From NCBI GenBank assembly GCA_024636405.1, contig JAGXHC010000199.1, positions 1-7,310 on the forward strand: DNA of 7,310 bases. The letters run 5' to 3'. Shown piece by piece: positions 6,873 through 7,310 of the stretch (the first letter of the stretch is position 1; each line of letters begins with the position of its first letter). The notes under the pieces are model-generated. The model was not told where the DNA came from. It worked only from the letters and a program-made list of their open reading frames with translations, and made no database searches. The position numbers were made by a program, and so were the translations under genes. This DNA is from Sulfitobacter sp. (GTDB lineage Bacteria > Pseudomonadota > Alphaproteobacteria > Rhodobacterales > Rhodobacteraceae).

Positions 6873-6948
6873 GCCGCTGTAGCTCAGCTGGTAGAGCACG
6901 TCATTCGTAATGATGGGGTCGGGGGTTCGAGTCCCTTCAGCGGCACCA
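6873..6948 (+). tRNA. tRNA-Thr (anticodon CGT)
   Basis: A full 76-nt cloverleaf is visible. The acceptor arms GCCGCTG and CAGCGGC pair perfectly, the D arm is GCTC-AGCTGGTA-GAGC, the anticodon stem is CGTCA/TGATG with one wobble, and the loop is TTCGTAA. This gives anticodon CGT (6906-6908), reading ACG (threonine). The T arm GGGGG-TTCGAGT-CCCTT has two outer G-U pairs. Discriminator A and an encoded CCA end the gene. U36-A37 (6908-6909) is the context for t6A37, made by the TsaD pathway. It lies 42 nt downstream of the HemY-like stop and may share that transcript or have its own promoter; I see no convincing promoter box in the gap. Confidence 0.97.
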
Positions 6949-7110
6949 ATTAATCTTGTTAAATAATTGAAATAAAACGACTATTTGTGTAAGATAATGT
7001 ATCGGCCCCCCGTCCAGCCCCCCTAACACTCTTTAACGATGGGCCGAATGGTCATCGGAAATCTGAGGTACCTGCCAAAAGAGGCCGCCCTTCTACCCAC
7101 CTTTCATTGT
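6949..7110. other. AT-rich non-coding segment after tRNA-Thr
   Basis: No supported gene lies here. The first 50 nt are strikingly AT-rich compared with the rest of the window. Two runs of six C follow (7006-7011 and 7018-7023). A small imperfect hairpin, CGATG...CATCG (7037-7057), lies further on, without a T-run. A 32-codon plus-strand frame from ATG 7039 runs into the end of the minus-strand gene and has no visible ribosome binding site. The segment may be the junction between core genome and an acquired region. Confidence 0.5.
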
Positions 7111-7310
7111 CTAAAGGCGGTCGGCATATCGCTCTAGATATTTTGCAGTTTCGATCAAACCGCGCTTGAGCAAAAGTTCAACGAACGAGGGGCCATCCGC
7201 AATACTAGTCATACCAATGCGCATTTCCGCTAAAGCACCTATTGCCTTCACTGGAGCAAGATCAATGGTGTCGGTAAGGAACTCATATAGCTTAAGAACG
7301 TCAACGGCTG
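7111..7310 (-). CDS. C-terminal part of an unrecognised protein (partial)
   Basis: A minus-strand frame is open from the right edge (first whole codon at 7306-7308) for 65 residues, to a TAG at 7111-7113; the start lies outside the window. The fragment reads like a real protein end: an amphipathic, mostly helical pattern with stretches such as VDVLKLYEFLTD, VKAIGALAEMRIGM, SFVELLLKRGLIETA and a final YLERYADRL. I do not recognise the family and see no catalytic motif. Base composition is less GC-rich than in the upstream genes, which fits either a less biased lineage gene or an acquired one. The other two minus-strand frames stop early in this stretch. No clear terminator follows. Confidence 0.6.
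   Translation of the reverse strand, partial: AVDVLKLYEFLTDTIDLAPVKAIGALAEMRIGMTSIADGPSFVELLLKRGLIETAKYLERYADRL

Noticed and set aside
7037..7057. Terminator of the partial minus-strand gene or the tRNA
   Set aside because: The stem is short with a bulge and wobble, and no T-run follows on either strand.
7039..7137. A 32-codon plus-strand frame starting at ATG 7039
   Set aside because: No ribosome binding site; it overlaps the end of the better supported minus-strand gene and contains the small hairpin.

Overview
The window looks like a chromosomal segment of an alphaproteobacterium, most likely Rhodobacterales (Roseobacter group). The basis is GC-rich coding sequence, an adjacent hemD / Mic60-like / HemY-like trio of alphaproteobacterial type, and a compact tsaD-gpsA-YciI-EVE operon. 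I recognised this by family knowledge only; no search was run.

Layout. Positions 1-238 hold no gene I can name, but contain a strong bidirectional stem-loop terminator (105-137). A minus-strand operon runs from 2976 down to 239: tsaD (t6A37 tRNA modification), gpsA (glycerol-3-phosphate dehydrogenase), a YciI-family protein and an EVE-domain protein. The four genes are joined by a 4-nt ATGA overlap, a 1-nt gap and a 1-nt TGATG overlap, so they are almost certainly one transcript with coupled translation. An 88-nt divergent intergenic region containing a marked inverted repeat (3002-3029) separates this operon from a plus-strand operon: hemD (uroporphyrinogen-III synthase), a mitofilin/Mic60-like membrane protein and a HemY-like TPR membrane protein with a C-terminal zinc ribbon. 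A tRNA-Thr(CGT) gene follows at 6873-6948. Beyond it the sequence turns AT-rich and ends with the C-terminal part of an unrecognised minus-strand gene (7111-7310).

How the genes fit together. The left operon mixes translation fidelity (TsaD) and phospholipid precursor supply (GpsA) with two small accessory proteins. The right operon starts with a tetrapyrrole enzyme but continues with two inner-membrane proteins of envelope or membrane-architecture type: a Mic60 homologue and its usual HemY-like neighbour. The tRNA-Thr has U36-A37, the context that TsaD-dependent t6A modification requires, so the window contains both the enzyme and one of its probable substrates.

Most of the window is conserved core genome. 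The places that deserve a second look are the Mic60/HemY-like pair, the zinc ribbon on the HemY-like protein, the hairpin between the divergent operons, and the composition break after the tRNA, which may be a genomic-island edge. I saw no transposase, integrase, CRISPR array or clearly new multi-gene system.
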